64,000 nucleotides of DNA, taken from Rattus norvegicus (lineage: Eukaryota > Chordata > Mammalia > Rodentia > Muridae). The notes beneath the pieces were generated by a model. It was given only the letters and a program-made list of their open reading frames with translations, ran no database searches and had not been told where the DNA came from. The position numbers and the translations under genes are program-made. The DNA lies in contig NC_086025.1 of NCBI RefSeq assembly GCF_036323735.1, positions 112,418,688-112,482,687 of the forward strand. The letters are read 5' to 3'. Below are positions 63,001 through 64,000 of this stretch, one piece after another. Each line of letters begins with the position of its first letter. The stretch's first letter is position 1.

Positions 63001-63014
63001 GAGCTCTGCCCTAG
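56886..63014 (+). CDS. Gcat: Gcat, mitochondrial glycine C-acetyltransferase, 9 exons, 416 aa
   Basis: 2-amino-3-ketobutyrate CoA ligase: PLP enzyme of mitochondrial threonine breakdown that converts 2-amino-3-ketobutyrate plus CoA to glycine and acetyl-CoA, acting after threonine dehydrogenase. CDS joins 56886-57072, 59191-59321, 60202-60303, 60545-60691, 61063-61217, 61309-61391, 61981-62152, 62465-62586 and 62863-63014; phases agree and the sum is 1251 nt. Residues 1 to about 20 form an Arg-rich mitochondrial presequence (MWVNFLWRAALSPGRRAHSA). Fold-type I PLP motifs: NNYLGLS (70-76), DELNHAS (152-158), DECHATG (228-234, Asp228 for the pyridine nitrogen, His231) and NSTLGKALGGASGG with the Schiff-base Lys262. 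Length equals the mouse protein. All key residues are intact. Confidence 0.98.
57073..59190 (+). other. Gcat: Gcat intron 1
   Basis: Contains B1 (57,480-57,612 minus; 57,640-57,705 plus fragment), an ID-like/B4 head (57,942-58,027), a B3 (58,060-58,240 minus), a CT-rich low-complexity run (58,679-58,790), B1 (58,790-58,888 minus), a T/C run (58,890-58,988) and B1 (58,989-59,142 minus). 57,075-57,470 looks unique. Confidence 0.85.
59191..59321 (+). CDS. Gcat: Gcat exon 2
   Basis: 131 nt, residues 63-106 (ILNFCANNYLGLSSHPEV to STRFICGTQ). Acceptor CCTTAG, donor GTATAC. Confidence 0.97.
59618..59775 (-). mobile_element. B1 SINE (minus) with ACTTCA repeats
   Basis: TTGAGACAGGGTTTCTCTG to GACCAGGCTAGACTTCAAC. 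About five ACTTCA units at 59,689-59,718 interrupt the B1 where a single copy is expected. Confidence 0.88.
60202..60303 (+). CDS. Gcat: Gcat exon 3
   Basis: 34 codons, phase 0-0, residues 107-140 (SIHKNLEAKIARFHQRED to TGLFE). Acceptor CTTTAG. Confidence 0.97.
60545..60691 (+). CDS. Gcat: Gcat exon 4
   Basis: 49 codons, residues 141-189, with DELNHASVIDGIRLCKAHKY. Acceptor CCGTAG, donor GTGGGG. Confidence 0.97.
61063..61217 (+). CDS. Gcat: Gcat exon 5
   Basis: 155 nt, residues 190-240 plus two bases. Carries VATDGAFSMDGD and DECHATGFLG. The in-frame read-through beyond 61,217 is intron. Confidence 0.97.
61309..61391 (+). CDS. Gcat: Gcat exon 6 (PLP lysine)
   Basis: 83 nt, residues 241-267 plus one base. 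Contains Lys262 in STLGKALGG. The donor GTGCCT is weak at +4/+5 (C, C instead of A, G), but the phase match to exon 7 is exact. Confidence 0.95.
61550..61969. mobile_element. ID (minus), B2 (minus), ID (plus) nest in Gcat intron 6
   Basis: ID minus at about 61,560-61,650. B2 minus at 61,651-61,959, itself split by ID plus at 61,680-61,781 (duplication AAAGATTTATTCATTT at 61664-61679 and 61782-61797). AACTTTTTTT recurs at 61,546, 61,649 and 61,960 as the target repeat. Confidence 0.93.
61981..62152 (+). CDS. Gcat: Gcat exon 7
   Basis: 172 nt (GGYTTGPEPLISLMRQR to SMAAKTRR). Acceptor TTCCAG only 12 nt after the end of the reversed B2. Donor GTATGG. Confidence 0.97.
62465..62586 (+). CDS. Gcat: Gcat exon 8
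   Basis: 122 nt (FRSKMEAAGFTISGADHPIC to AEDMLKK). Acceptor CCCCAG, donor GTAAGA. Confidence 0.97.
62863..63014 (+). CDS. Gcat: Gcat exon 9 with stop
   Basis: 152 nt (IFVIGFSYPVVPKGKARIRV to EVGKLHGALP) ending TAG at 63,012-63,014. Acceptor TCCCAG. Confidence 0.97.
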
Positions 63015-63075
63015 GCTCAGACCAGAGGCTCTGACTCAACCCAGAGTTCTAGAGCCTGGTTAAAAATGGGCCTGT

Positions 63076-63184
63076 AGGGGTTGGGGATTTAGCTCAGTGG
63101 TAGAGCGCTTGCCTAGGAAGCGCAAGGCCCTGGGTTCGGTCCCCAGCTCCGAAAAAAAGAACCAAAAAAAAAAAAAAAAAAAAA
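63076..63184 (+). mobile_element. ID SINE (plus) just after the Gcat stop
   Basis: Intact A and B boxes and a long A tail. Flanks GGCCTGTA / GGGCCTGTA form the duplication. Starts 62 nt after the stop codon. Confidence 0.95.
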
Positions 63185-63186
63185 AG

Positions 63187-64000
63187 GCCTGTACCTGTGG
63201 TTAGAGAGACAACAATGTGGAAATTGACTTTGACACTTGAGTCTGCTTTATTCTTTCTGGGTAGGCCTAGTCCTCTGGCTAACTGACGAATCCGGTAGGA
63301 GCTGGATCTCTGAGGGGAGTCCTCTGTATGAGATGCACCCTTCTCCCAAATTGAGTCTGGATGCTTTGTTTGGGAGCCGCCATTACATACAGGAGTGTCC
63401 TGAGTTGCTATGCCGGGCAGTGGGGAACCAACCCTGTGGATCCTTTCCACAGTCCAACCGTGGTGGGCACCTTGTCAACTGTGCCCTATCCGAAAGACAG
63501 AATGTAACTGCTAAATGAGGATTGTTCCTGCACCTGTGTTTGGGAGGAAGGGGGCAGAGATTCAGGCCTCAGAAAGAAGAAAGCAGGTCGCAACTGAAGG
63601 ACCTCTAACTCCTGTTTTCTAGAGCTCTCTGTCCTTAACTCCGTGGCCTTAAGTCCCTGGGCATGTCCCTCAGTTTCCCCCATTTTAGTGTTCCATAGGA
63701 AACCACACCTTTCTGACTGTGGTTCAAAGCCGATAGTCTGTTGGTCAGCCGCCAGGGGGCGCAGCGCGTTCAGCCTGCAGCCTCTGGCTGCCCCGCCTCT
63801 TTGAGCTGAGGGCCTTGGACCAGGCTGTTAGGCAGCCCTGAGGCAAGGCCAGAAGGGCTGGTTTGCTGCTGCGAGGGCCGTGTCCTTTGTCTTCTTGCTG
63901 CTTCATTACCATAGGTGTTGTCTCCTTCCCTGGTTGCTGACTGTATCTTGCTGTAGGAAGAGAGGGGCGGAATCTGGCAGGCTCAGCCTAGCAGGCTTCT
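63187..64000. other. Region downstream of Gcat
   Basis: Unique. No plus-strand AATAAA/ATTAAA in 63,015-63,700. A minus-strand AATAAA lies at 63,247-63,252 and a CTCF-type motif at 63,749-63,764. The last 250 bp become GC-rich, possibly the approach to the next gene. Confidence 0.7.
63749..63764 (+). promoter_or_regulatory. CTCF-type motif
   Basis: CCGCCAGGGGGCGCAG closely fits the CTCF core (CC-N-S-Y-AG-R-K-GGCRS). It lies between Gcat and the next gene. Confidence 0.65.

Noticed and set aside
63187..64000. Galr3 exon
   Set aside because: Expected next by human gene order, but no coding similarity could be recognised before the window ends.

Overview
This is mammalian nuclear DNA, almost certainly rat (Rattus). 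It has three intron-bearing or CpG-island genes in conserved mammalian order. It carries at least 17 ID (BC1-like) SINEs, an ID density typical of rat rather than mouse, with many B1, B2, B3 and B4 SINEs, a rat-type L1 3' end and long TG/CA tracts. The gene order Triobp - H1f0 - Gcat matches human 22q13.1, so the rat chromosome 7 / mouse chromosome 15 syntenic block is inferred. All three genes are on the + strand.

Region 1 (1-24,240): the complete short isoform of Triobp (Tara). There are thirteen coding exons from the ATG in exon 1 (73) to the TAG at 23,040, all introns are GT-AG with matching phases, and the protein is 580 aa (PH domain, linker, long coiled coil). The window opens inside exon 1, so the promoter and the upstream exons of the long isoforms lie outside it.

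Region 2 (24,240-53,800): no protein-coding gene is recognised. The main content is retroelements. A solo LTR on the minus strand (36,213-36,777) has a perfect TTAT duplication. About 220 bp away is a complete but defective gammaretrovirus-like provirus on the plus strand (36,998-44,035), with a tRNA-Pro primer binding site and remnants of gag, pol and env. Its two LTRs differ by only 5 substitutions in about 475 bp although its interior is badly broken, which suggests a non-autonomous family copied in trans. A B2 element and two ID elements inserted later. A possible unannotated promoter and splice-donor cluster lies at 51,640-52,470.

Region 3 (53,800-56,450): a CpG island with the intronless H1f0 gene for linker histone H1.0 (194 aa), an H1-box, a TATA-like box and a polyadenylated 3' UTR.

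Region 4 (56,760-64,000): Gcat, nine exons encoding mitochondrial glycine C-acetyltransferase (2-amino-3-ketobutyrate CoA ligase, 416 aa). An ID element lies just after the stop, no canonical poly(A) signal is visible, and a strong CTCF-type motif lies further downstream. Galr3 would be expected next from human gene order but cannot be seen here.

The three genes do unrelated jobs (actin cytoskeleton, chromatin, threonine/glycine metabolism) and are neighbours by synteny, not an operon. No CRISPR, prophage or prokaryotic feature is present.
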